Source of the DNA: an uncultured Chromatiaceae bacterium
GTDB taxonomy: Bacteria > Pseudomonadota > Gammaproteobacteria > Chromatiales > Chromatiaceae
Assembly (NCBI GenBank): GCA_937923175.1
Contig: CALALB010000041.1
Span: 1-45,376, forward strand
Reading direction: 5' to 3'
Length of the DNA stretch: 45,376 nt
Within the stretch, counting starts at the first letter, position 1, and the number at the start of each line of letters is the position of its first letter. Below the pieces are notes generated by a model. It searched no databases, was not told the origin of the DNA, and saw nothing but the letters and a program-made list of their open reading frames with translations. A program made the position numbers and the translations under genes. Shown here piece after piece: positions 17,259 through 25,530 of this stretch.

Positions 17259-18640
17259 ACACAGCAACCCTTGTCCCTGAATTTCCAACCTTTGCCGAGA
17301 TCGTTCAGGGTCTTGGCGCCCAGATCAAACAATTGCGCGCGCTGGCGCCCAGGCCAACCCTGCCTGAGTCGGTCCGGGTCCAGCGGGCGATTGCCACCCT
17401 GATCGCTGAGACCAATGCCGACGAGGCGGTCTGGCTTGAGAGTTGTATCCGCTGCGGTCAGTGCACCACTGCCTGTCACTATTTCCAAGCCACGGGCAAT
17501 ACCAAATATGCCCCGCTGCGCAAGATGAATCTCTACCGGCGGATCTATCAGCGTGAGCTTGGACCCTTCCGCTGGTGGTATCGCCTGATCACCCCGCCGG
17601 TCACGCTTCAGGATCTAGAGGAATTGCAGGAGCTGGTCTTCGACTCATGCACCGAATGCGGCCGCTGTACCATGGTCTGTCCAATGGGGATCGATATCGC
17701 CTCGCTCGTCCATCATCAGCGCAGCGCCCTGGTCGCCGCCGAGCTGGTCCCGCCCGAGCTTGCGGCTGTTCAGACTGAGCAAAAACACCAGGGGACAGCC
17801 TTTGGCGCCTCGCCTGAGGCCCTCCACCGCATGGTCGAGACGATTCGCACCCAAACTGGCATCGAGATCCCCCTCGATAAACCCAAGGCCGAGGTGATGG
17901 TGTTGACCTCAGCAGTCGATGTGGTCGGCAATGCCCGGGGTCTGTGGGCAACGGCGCGGGTGATGAATCATTTGGGTGTAGATTGGACGATCTGTAGCGA
18001 TGCCTTTGAAAGTGCCAATTTCGGGTTGCTGTCAGGCGATATGGGTCTGTGGAAGAAACAGGTCGATCTCATCGTGGCTGCGGCCAAACGTATCGGGGCC
18101 AAGACCCTGGTGATTGCCGAATGTGGCCATGCCTATCCAGCCCTGCGCTGGAATCCGACCCTAAAAGGCGAGGAATTGCCCTTTGAGATGATGTATATCT
18201 CCGAATACCTTGGGCGTCAGGCGGAGGCAGGGCGACTACGCCTGCGTCCATTGCAGGGCCGGGTCACCTATCACGACCCTTGCAAAACGGGGCGGCGCGG
18301 CGGTGCCTTTGCTGAGCCGCGGGCGGTCCTGAAGGCCCTGCAAGCCGATTTTGTCGAGATGCCGGCCAATAAGGAGTTCAACTGGTGCTGTGGTGGAGGT
18401 GCGGGGATCTTTTTGCTCGAACGCGCCACCCCCCTGCGCGATGCGGCATTTAGGATCAAGATGCAGCAGGTCGATCAGACTGGTGCCGAGACGGTGCTCC
18501 TAAGCTGTGCAAGCTGCCGGCTCAATTTCGAGGCTGGGCGCCAAAAGAACCAATGGAATAAACGGATCGAAAGCCTGGTCGAGCTGGTCGCCGAACATCT
18601 GATCGATGAGGGTACAGCTGCAGCGGAGGGCGCAGCATGA
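17255..18640 (+). CDS. isp2: Isp2: HdrD-like iron-sulfur protein of the Hyn hydrogenase
   Basis: A 461-residue cytoplasmic protein resembling heterodisulfide reductase subunit D/DsrK. Two [4Fe-4S] motifs lie at Cys64/67/70/74 (SCIRCGQCTTAC) and Cys132/135/138/142 (SCTECGRCTMVC). The C-terminal half has two cysteine-rich CCG-type regions: AECGHAYP with YHDPCKTGRRGG, and FNWCCGGGAG with LLSCASCRLNFE. It begins at the ATGA overlap with isp1 and ends overlapping the hynL ATG, so all four genes are coupled. With Isp1 it is thought to link the hydrogenase to intracellular redox partners, possibly sulfur metabolism. Confidence 0.95.
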   Translation: MNTATLVPEFPTFAEIVQGLGAQIKQLRALAPRPTLPESVRVQRAIATLIAETNADEAVWLESCIRCGQCTTACHYFQATGNTKYAPLRKMNLYRRIYQRELGPFRWWYRLITPPVTLQDLEELQELVFDSCTECGRCTMVCPMGIDIASLVHHQRSALVAAELVPPELAAVQTEQKHQGTAFGASPEALHRMVETIRTQTGIEIPLDKPKAEVMVLTSAVDVVGNARGLWATARVMNHLGVDWTICSDAFESANFGLLSGDMGLWKKQVDLIVAAAKRIGAKTLVIAECGHAYPALRWNPTLKGEELPFEMMYISEYLGRQAEAGRLRLRPLQGRVTYHDPCKTGRRGGAFAEPRAVLKALQADFVEMPANKEFNWCCGGGAGIFLLERATPLRDAAFRIKMQQVDQTGAETVLLSCASCRLNFEAGRQKNQWNKRIESLVELVAEHLIDEGTAAAEGAA

Positions 18641-20364
18641 GCCGACTCGTCATCGACCCTATCACCCGCATCGAGGGCCATCTGCGTATCGAGGCCCAGC
18701 TGGATGGCAACACCATCCAAGCGGCCTATAGCTCCGGGACCATGGTGCGCGGGATCGAGACTATCCTCAGGGGACGAGACCCACGCGATGCCTGGGCCTT
18801 CGCCCAGCGGATCTGCGGGGTTTGTACCCTCGTCCATGGGCTGGCGGCGGTGCGCGCCGTTGAGAATGCCCTCCATTATCCCCCCCCGCCCAATGCCGAG
18901 CTGATCCGCAACCTGATGGTCGCCGCCCAATATGGGCATGATCATGTGATGCATTTTTATCATCTTCACGCCTTGGATTGGGTGGATGTGGTCAGTGCCC
19001 TCAAGGCCGATCCCCAAAAGACCGCCGAGCTTGCCCAATCCATCAGCCCCTATCCCAAGTCATCGCCGGGTTATTTCACCGATATCCAAAAACGGCTTGC
19101 GGGATTCGTCGCCGCAGGTCAGCTTGGGATCTTCGCCAATGGTTATTGGGGGCATCCGGCCTATCAGCTTCCCCCCGAGGCCAATCTCATGGCAGTGGCC
19201 CATTATCTGGAGGCGCTCAGCTGGCAGCGTGAGGTCGCCCAGATCCATACCATCTTCGGCGGCAAAAACCCCCACCCCAATCTGGTCGTCGGCGGGGTCC
19301 CCTGCGCGATCAGCATCGACTCAGGCAAACAGGCCGGCACCGCCCTGGATGTCCTGGGCCTGGAGCGGGTACGGGATCTCATTGCCCAGATGCGCGCCTT
19401 CATCGAGCAGGTCTATGTCCCCGACGTCATTGCGCTCGCCGGTTTCTATCAGGACTGGTTTAAACGCGGCGAGGGGGTGGGCAATTTCCTATGCTATGGC
19501 GATTTTCCGGCGAAGGGATTTGGCGAGCGCGACTCCTATCTGGTACCGGGCGGCGTGATCCTCAACCGCGATCTCTCCACAATCCATCCGGTGGATCTCG
19601 AGGCCGAGGATGAGATCCAGGAGTTCATCGCCCATGCCTGGTATGACTATTCGGTGGGCAAGGGACAGGGGCTCCATCCCTATCTAGGTGAGACCCGCCT
19701 CAACTATACGGGTCCAGAACCGCCCTATCAGCAGCTCGAGGTCGAAGGTGCCTATTCCTGGCTCAAATCACCCCGCTGGAAGGGGCATGTGGTGGAGGTC
19801 GGTCCCTTGGCGCGGGTGCTGATGCTCTATGCCAAAGGGGATAAACGGATGCGGGAGCTGGTCGATGAGGCACTCAAACACCTGGATCTACCCCTCCCAG
19901 CGCTGTATTCGACCCTGGGAAGAACCCTAAGCCGCGCCCTCGAGAGCCAATATCTCGCCGAGGTGATGGGCATCTGGTTCGAACAATTGCTGGTCAATAT
20001 CCGTGCCGGTGATCTCAAGACCTTCAACGGGGATCTCTGGCAACCGGAAACCTGGCCGGAATCGGCGCAGGGGGTTGGTTACATGGAGGCGCCGCGCGGC
20101 GCCCTCGCCCATTGGATCAGGATCAAGAATGGCAAGATCGCCAATTATCAGGCCGTGGTGCCCTCGACCTGGAACGCTGGCCCGCGCGATGCACAGGGTC
20201 AATCCGGCCCTTATGAAGCGGCACTTCAGGGTCAGACACTCGTGGATCCCGAGCAACCGCTCGAGGTCTTGCGCACCATCCATAGCTTCGACCCCTGTAT
20301 TGCCTGTGCCGTCCATGTGATTGCGCCGACCGGGGAGGAACAGGTCTGCGTGCGGGTACTATGA
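18637..20364 (+). CDS. hynL: [NiFe] hydrogenase large subunit HynL
   Basis: The catalytic subunit (575 residues) holding the NiFe(CN)2CO centre. N-terminal ligands are in QRICGVCTLVHGLA (Cys60, Cys63) and C-terminal ligands in DPCIACAVH (Cys554, Cys557). His560 marks the maturation cleavage site, leaving a 15-residue tail (VIAPTGEEQVCVRVL) to be removed by a HynD/HupD-type protease that is not in this window. ITRIEGHLRIEAQL at the start is typical. ATG overlaps the isp2 TGA. Maturation genes do not follow; the next gene is an unrelated minus-strand protein. Confidence 0.98.
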   Translation: MSRLVIDPITRIEGHLRIEAQLDGNTIQAAYSSGTMVRGIETILRGRDPRDAWAFAQRICGVCTLVHGLAAVRAVENALHYPPPPNAELIRNLMVAAQYGHDHVMHFYHLHALDWVDVVSALKADPQKTAELAQSISPYPKSSPGYFTDIQKRLAGFVAAGQLGIFANGYWGHPAYQLPPEANLMAVAHYLEALSWQREVAQIHTIFGGKNPHPNLVVGGVPCAISIDSGKQAGTALDVLGLERVRDLIAQMRAFIEQVYVPDVIALAGFYQDWFKRGEGVGNFLCYGDFPAKGFGERDSYLVPGGVILNRDLSTIHPVDLEAEDEIQEFIAHAWYDYSVGKGQGLHPYLGETRLNYTGPEPPYQQLEVEGAYSWLKSPRWKGHVVEVGPLARVLMLYAKGDKRMRELVDEALKHLDLPLPALYSTLGRTLSRALESQYLAEVMGIWFEQLLVNIRAGDLKTFNGDLWQPETWPESAQGVGYMEAPRGALAHWIRIKNGKIANYQAVVPSTWNAGPRDAQGQSGPYEAALQGQTLVDPEQPLEVLRTIHSFDPCIACAVHVIAPTGEEQVCVRVL

Positions 20365-20520
20365 GGCACTTTGTCCGATTCGGTTAACCCTGAGGCTGCG
20401 GGTCGGACAATCCCTGCGTCTCGGGTCCACTCATCTTCCGGCAGTGTGCCCTGGTCACCGATCTCGAGCGCCGGGAGCCTGAGATCCGCGCCCTGATCGA
20501 GACCGCGTTCGCCGGATCCT
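20365..20520 (+). other. Junction between hydrogenase operon and accessory block; possible gene remnant
   Basis: A 156-base gap. One plus-strand frame reads open from about 20430 to beyond 20540 (it includes CALVTDLERREPEIRALIETA) and looks protein-like, but it has no start codon, is short and lies after in-frame stops. It could be the remnant of a gene disrupted when the downstream block arrived, or chance. No terminator for hynL is obvious. Confidence 0.25.
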
Positions 20521-23500
20521 TCACTGGAGCGCGTCGAGGATCGGCTTGAGATCCTTGCCGTTGACCTTGAGCCTGCCGCTACTATCGCCCCGGACCTCGA
20601 AGCGGTGCACAGGCGAGCCGTCGGCGTCCTTCTCCTCCGTGCCCATGATCTTGACCAGGGCCGCCGTCGCCTTCAGGTTGCGCTGTTCGTCGGGCGGCAG
20701 GGTCTGGCCGATCCGCTCGACGAGCGTATCGAAGTGGCGCACCCGGATATCGAGATCCAGGCGGATCAGACCAGGGGCGTCCGGCGGGTCGGTCTGCTCG
20801 GCGTTGGCCACGCCCGTGATCCGGACCCCGGTTCCAGGCAGCTCGATCTCGATCGTCTCGATGTCGAGCCGGGCGGCCTGTTGCGCCAATAGCCCCAGGA
20901 TCTGTTCCGGATCGGGTTCGCCCTGGAGCAGGACCGGCGCCAGGGCGCTGGGCGCCAGACCCGACAGCACCAGCCCGAGAGCGACCCGGCCCGGAACCAG
21001 TTCGGGCGGCAGGTCGGGAATGGGTCCGATACCGGCGTGGTCGTAACGCAACCTCAGTTGGGGCCTCGGTCCGGCGGCCTCACTCAGGATCAGTGCGAGG
21101 TGCATGGCATCGACATGTGCCGGCGACGCATCGGGTGTGGCCAGGTGCAGGTCCTCGATTGCCAAGCCCAGCTCGGCGCCTGCGACCGGCTGCCCGAGCG
21201 CCTGCGCCAAGCTGGCCTCAGGGGGCGGCTGATCCAATGCCTGGGCCAGGGCGATCTCTAGGAACGCGGCGAGCGCGAGCCGGTCGATGGCCAGATCGAA
21301 GCTGAAGGCGTCGATCCGGTTGTCCTGACCATCCTCTTGCATCCTCAGACCGCGCAACCCATAGCCGGCCCGCAGAGTCCAGGATCGGCCAGAGGCCTCG
21401 GCCGGGCCGCCCTGGGCCGAGACGCTGAATTCAGCGATCCGGTAGTTGATGTCCTCACTGGGGAGATCGGCGGCGAAATCGGTCATGACGACTGACATCT
21501 CGACCTGGCCGCTGGCCTGGAGCAGGCGTTCGAGCGTTTGGCGCAATGCCTCGCTGTCCGGGGTCTCCGCGCCGGATTCGATCAGTTCGAGCAGCGATCC
21601 ATAGCCGTCGTTGAGCGCGGCCAGATCCAGGTCACGAGAGTCGATATTGACGTGCAGACCGCCGAGCTGCACGGTGTCGGCCCCCGAGCGGCTTTGGAGA
21701 GACAGATCGGCCAGTTCCAGGGACTGCGATGTGGTTGTGCGCACAGCTTCAGGCGCCGATTCCGGGGTGATTGCCAGACGCAGCCTGCCCAGGGTCATCA
21801 GCCCCAGGTCGGTGTCATCGCCCCCCAGACTGTCCAACCCCTGCGGGAGACCCAAGGCCTCATGGATAGGCTGGAGTCTGGCCTGACCATCGATGCGCAC
21901 CTGGAGATCGTCGAGGATGAACTCCAGACGCCTAGGCATGGCCTCAGGGGCCGGCCAGTCCAGTTCCAGACGATGTCCGGCGGTGCGGATGGTGCCGATC
22001 TCGTTGCCGTCGCTGTTGCGCAGCGTCAGGGTCTTGGGCCAGTCGATCGCGACCTGCCAGCTGTTCGGAACGGCCCCAGGGGTCAGGTCGAGACTCAGCC
22101 AGTTCAGATCGAGCGCCGCCGATGCATTGGAGATGGGGAGCCCATCGTCGATGCGCAAGAAGGGCAGGACGCAGCGCAAGCCTCCATCCGCCTGTTGGCT
22201 GATCAGGGGGGTGCCGCCGATGCGCACGTCCTCATCCAGCGAGGCCAGGATGGACTCAACGCGGGCGATCAGGTCGCGCGCCGAAGGCGAATATTCGGGC
22301 GCAGGGCGCGGCTGACCATTGGCGTCGAGCGTCACGACCCACAGACCACGGGCCTCGGTGTCCTCGGATTGGGTGTAGCCGACGGCGATCAGACCCTCGG
22401 GCCGGACCTGCAGATCGGTGAAGCGGTCCAAGGCCGCGCGGCCATAGCGTGCGCTCCAGAGCACTTCGTCCGTGCTCGCCAGACGGGCAAGCCAGGCGTC
22501 CTGTCCCTGGGTCATGCCGGCAAGCCACAACGCACCTTCGGTGTCGCGCGTCAGGCGCGTCAGGGTTGCGATGCCGTCCTGGTTGCCGACCGCTAGACTC
22601 AACTGCCGGGTCTCCAGCGGCTCGCCGTCGGGCGAAAGCCGGCGCAGCCAGAGCCGACTGCCATTGCCCTCGGCGCTGGCAGCGGCCAGCAGGAGTTCGC
22701 CATCGTCCAAGGCGACCAGCACGGGGACGCCATGCGCCGCGAGATCGGCATAGGTCCGCTCCCAGGTGAGATGTCCCTTCGGGTCAAGACGCGCGACCCA
22801 GGGCACACCTGAGGCGCCGGCCGACTCGCCGGCAATCGACCAGCCGGAGTCGGTGGGGATGACCGATCGCACAGCGCCGGTCGCCGGCAGATCGAGACGC
22901 CACTTCCGCTGACCATCGGCGGTGATGCGGGCAACGAAGCCCTGGGGCGGATGATCGGCACTGCGGGTCTCGCCGGCCATGAGCGCATGACCCTCGGGAT
23001 CGCTGATCAATACCAGCGGTACCTCGACGGCAGTGGGTTCCGAACCGCCCAGCACCTGGGTCCAACGCGGTTCGCCCTGAGCGTCCAGGGCGATCAGGAA
23101 ACCCGCCTGCATGTCGTTGAGCGCGCCGCCGATCAGAACCCCGTCGTCACCCAGGGCGGTCAGGGCCGTGACGTGCAGATCGAAGGCGCCGCCGAGCATC
23201 CGCGACCACAGCAGCTCATGCTCGGCAGTGAAACGGGCGGCCCAGACCTCGCGTCCTCCCACCCCCTGGACGCTGCCGGCCACCACATAGCCGGCATCGG
23301 GCAGGGCGGCGATGCCGGCTGATTCCAGCCTCTCCAGAGAGAGACCGCGATCCGGGCGACGGTGGTCGAAGACACGCATCCCCACATCGGCGCTCGTCCA
23401 GATCCGGTCGGCGGGGATGGTGGTGGTGATTTCGACGGCCGGGGGTGCGATCGGCACCCGATCCTGAGCGGCGCCGATGAGTCCGGCCTGGCTCGGGCGT

Positions 23501-24003
23501 TCCTGGGCCACCAGGATCCGGCGCTGGCCGGATGCCGCCTGCAGCACGGCGCGTCCATCGCCGCGAATCCAATCACCCGCCTCCAGTTCGATCGTGACGC
23601 CGGGGGCCAAGGGTGTCCAGTCCAGATACTCGCGGTCTTCGAGCAGGTTCAGCAGCGCCTGCAACTGCTGCGGGTCCGCCTGCAGCGCCCCGGTCTTGGC
23701 CTGGGCGATCAGAGTGCGGATCTCGTTTGCGCCGGCGCCTAAGGCATCGATACCCAGCCCGCGCAGCTCGAGCACCAGCGCCCTGAGCGGCTCCGGCAGA
23801 CGCCCGAATCCCATCAGGGCGCGAACCGTGACTCGATCCGCAGCGTCGAGCCGCTGCAACTCAGCCGGCCCTGTCGCCTGTTCGACCCGGCCCTCGACCT
23901 CCATGACCGCGAAGGTCTCGCCAGCCGAGACGCCGCCCTGAGCCAGGAGCAGCAGCAGTCCGGCGGACAGCCAACCCCAGTTGTTTCTCCTCGAATGCCG
24001 CAT
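20521..24003 (-). CDS. Large exported protein: beta-propeller-like repeats plus AsmA/DUF945-like C-terminus
   Basis: A 1160-residue exported protein of unknown function. Residues 1-28 are a signal peptide (basic start, LLLLLAQGGVSAG). About 30-190 is an acidic helical region beginning FAVMEVEGRVEQATG, loosely like FecR-type regions. About 205-565 contains repeated blades with GYVVAGS, DDGVLIGG, HALMAGE, GLIAVGY and GALWLAG motifs, each followed by WxARL/LDxxG, as in repeat beta-propellers. About 600-1160 is a long beta-rich region with LRLAITPE, LHVNIDSRDLDLAALN and LALILSEA patterns, recalling AsmA/DUF945 (YdgA)-like proteins; that link is tentative. The start at 24003 has GAGGACAAGAGG upstream; an earlier ATG at 24069 would place 22 polar residues before the signal. 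Last gene of the minus-strand block. Confidence 0.75.
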   Translation of the reverse strand: MRHSRRNNWGWLSAGLLLLLAQGGVSAGETFAVMEVEGRVEQATGPAELQRLDAADRVTVRALMGFGRLPEPLRALVLELRGLGIDALGAGANEIRTLIAQAKTGALQADPQQLQALLNLLEDREYLDWTPLAPGVTIELEAGDWIRGDGRAVLQAASGQRRILVAQERPSQAGLIGAAQDRVPIAPPAVEITTTIPADRIWTSADVGMRVFDHRRPDRGLSLERLESAGIAALPDAGYVVAGSVQGVGGREVWAARFTAEHELLWSRMLGGAFDLHVTALTALGDDGVLIGGALNDMQAGFLIALDAQGEPRWTQVLGGSEPTAVEVPLVLISDPEGHALMAGETRSADHPPQGFVARITADGQRKWRLDLPATGAVRSVIPTDSGWSIAGESAGASGVPWVARLDPKGHLTWERTYADLAAHGVPVLVALDDGELLLAAASAEGNGSRLWLRRLSPDGEPLETRQLSLAVGNQDGIATLTRLTRDTEGALWLAGMTQGQDAWLARLASTDEVLWSARYGRAALDRFTDLQVRPEGLIAVGYTQSEDTEARGLWVVTLDANGQPRPAPEYSPSARDLIARVESILASLDEDVRIGGTPLISQQADGGLRCVLPFLRIDDGLPISNASAALDLNWLSLDLTPGAVPNSWQVAIDWPKTLTLRNSDGNEIGTIRTAGHRLELDWPAPEAMPRRLEFILDDLQVRIDGQARLQPIHEALGLPQGLDSLGGDDTDLGLMTLGRLRLAITPESAPEAVRTTTSQSLELADLSLQSRSGADTVQLGGLHVNIDSRDLDLAALNDGYGSLLELIESGAETPDSEALRQTLERLLQASGQVEMSVVMTDFAADLPSEDINYRIAEFSVSAQGGPAEASGRSWTLRAGYGLRGLRMQEDGQDNRIDAFSFDLAIDRLALAAFLEIALAQALDQPPPEASLAQALGQPVAGAELGLAIEDLHLATPDASPAHVDAMHLALILSEAAGPRPQLRLRYDHAGIGPIPDLPPELVPGRVALGLVLSGLAPSALAPVLLQGEPDPEQILGLLAQQAARLDIETIEIELPGTGVRITGVANAEQTDPPDAPGLIRLDLDIRVRHFDTLVERIGQTLPPDEQRNLKATAALVKIMGTEEKDADGSPVHRFEVRGDSSGRLKVNGKDLKPILDALQ

Positions 24004-24074
24004 CCTCTTGTCCTCTGTGATCGGTGGCTGGATATAGGCATGGTTCGCGCCGGCGTGTTTCAGACACATCGCCG

Positions 24075-24417
24075 GTCATGTCCTGGTCCCCATAGCCCCA
24101 GATGCCGGTGAAGGAACCCTGATCATCGGCGAGCTGCAAGTTCAGCCGTACGGCGTCTTTGGGGGCGCATCGGAGGGTGCTTCGGACCCTATGCCTGTGA
24201 GACGGCGTCCATCCTCCGAGAGTCGGCCGGAGAGATGCCCGCTGTCATGCGTGTAGGTTCCTCGGCTGGCATCCGGCGAGTCCGGATCAGCATCCAGCCG
24301 CATCCGCCCATAGTTTGTCCCATTGGCCGATGACTCCTGATGGCATGGAGTTCGTCGTCGCGGCCGGTGGCCAGGCATTATCAGCGACCGCCCAAGCTAG
24401 GTCGGGTTGGCCCAGAC
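24075..24417 (-). pseudogene. Frameshifted fragment of a G-x-W-x-T-x-x-G-x-M-x-L repeat-domain protein
   Basis: No intact gene lies here, but three minus-strand frames join into one domain: GVIGQWD (about 24325-24345), then TNYGRMRLDADPDSPDASRG continuing to SDAPPK, then DAVRLNLQLADDQGSFTGIW and GYGDQDMTGD ending near 24080. The first shift is at GGGACAAACTATGGG, the second at a CCCCCAAAG run near 24155. The same pattern (GQWRTSEGVMTL, GNYTNDGGEIVG, LEGWW, FAGTWSYCD) occurs intact in the giant protein at about residues 2165-2260. It is probably a decayed domain copy; two sequencing errors in homopolymers are an alternative. Its reading frame is already open across the stop of the upstream membrane-protein gene. 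Confidence 0.65.
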
Positions 24418-25401
24418 TCAGCCCTTGTCGAGCCGATCCGCCATCAACGCTGAAGGGATGCGCCCGCGCAGGGCACCTAGCGCCAGCCAGGCCAGCCCAG
24501 CCGCCCCGAGGATGGCCAGACCCAGCAACAGCCAGTCCTCGGCGTTCATCACCTCGAGCAGGGTGTAGGTTTGCCCAGGCCGAATATATGACCGATTTTC
24601 CTCCAGCAAATGCACGACCAGGGTGAAGACGATCAACCCCAGGCTACCCAGCACCACCCAGCCGAACAGGGGGATGAGCCAGATCGTGGCCAAGGCGAAG
24701 CAGAACATGATCACTGGCAGCAAGATGTCGAGGTCGTATTCCGTGTGCACAGCAAAGATCGGCAAGCTTGCCAGCACCACCAGGGCAGTGCGACCCAGGA
24801 AGACCGGCAAGGGGAAGCGGCCCGGCATACGCTCCAGCGTGCGATGACGCCGCATCTCTTCGCGGATGCGTGCGAGCACCTGTTCGTAGTTATCAGGGCG
24901 ACACTGCACCTGCATCAAGGTGCGCCAGGCCCCCTTGAGCATGATGAGCTGGCGGGACGGACGGGTCTCCAGACGAAAGGCACCGCGCCAGCTCAGGGTC
25001 TCAGTTTCGCGCGATTGCGCGATGAGGCCGGCGCCCAGCACGCCAGGCTTGCCCGACAGCATGCCCAGGGCGATGGCCAAACGGTTGGAGCGCCTCGCTG
25101 CCCGGCTCAGGGTCTGCATGCGTATCCCCTTGCCCGACAGGGTATAGCGCACCGGATAGCTCCCGCGGAACAACAGCAGCATGATCAGCAGACCCATGAC
25201 GCCTAAGCCGGTAGTGATCGCCAGCATGAACAGGGCGATGCTAGGCAGCGCCTCAGCCTCGCCCCCGGCGACGAAGACGACGCCGAGGATCAGCATCGTG
25301 ACCAGCCAAACAGCCACCATCGCCAAACCCCAGCCTTTCATCGATTCCGGGCCGAATAGATTCAGATTGGTTTCCCAGACGATGTTTTTCTGGGCGCTCA
25401 T
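24418..25401 (-). CDS. Polytopic membrane protein of unknown function
   Basis: A 327-residue protein I do not recognise. Two transmembrane helices near 25-50 and 55-82 precede a soluble region (about 85-195) with basic clusters (RAARRSNRLA, MRRHRTLERMP) and a PH-like run of strands (YPVRYTLSGKGIRMQTLS). Further hydrophobic helices lie near 203-220, 228-248, 252-275 and 300-318. There is no signal peptide. Its ribosome site and leader (ATCGACCGGAGT before ATG) closely match those of the giant-protein gene upstream, suggesting shared control. It lies between two exported proteins, so a role in their export or anchoring is possible but unproven. Confidence 0.7.
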   Translation of the reverse strand: MSAQKNIVWETNLNLFGPESMKGWGLAMVAVWLVTMLILGVVFVAGGEAEALPSIALFMLAITTGLGVMGLLIMLLLFRGSYPVRYTLSGKGIRMQTLSRAARRSNRLAIALGMLSGKPGVLGAGLIAQSRETETLSWRGAFRLETRPSRQLIMLKGAWRTLMQVQCRPDNYEQVLARIREEMRRHRTLERMPGRFPLPVFLGRTALVVLASLPIFAVHTEYDLDILLPVIMFCFALATIWLIPLFGWVVLGSLGLIVFTLVVHLLEENRSYIRPGQTYTLLEVMNAEDWLLLGLAILGAAGLAWLALGALRGRIPSALMADRLDKG

Positions 25402-25530
25402 GGCAGACTCCGGTCGATGGATTCAAGCGGCACCTATATACCAGCCAGACCCACCCCAGGCATCTGGGGCTACTCGATTGGCGGCGGCCCTGGCCTGGTG
25501 CGGGCCAGGCACACGCCTACCGCCCTGGGC

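Noticed and set aside
21538-22596. A 352-residue plus-strand frame opposite the propeller gene.
   Set aside because: It is antisense to a well-supported minus-strand gene, has Gln/Arg/Gly-rich composition typical of reverse-frame translation in GC-rich DNA, and shows no domain or ribosome site.
25489-25509. Terminator after the giant gene (CCTGGCC / GGCCAGG hairpin).
   Set aside because: The stem is good but no T-run follows on the minus strand, and the next gene appears to belong to the same block.
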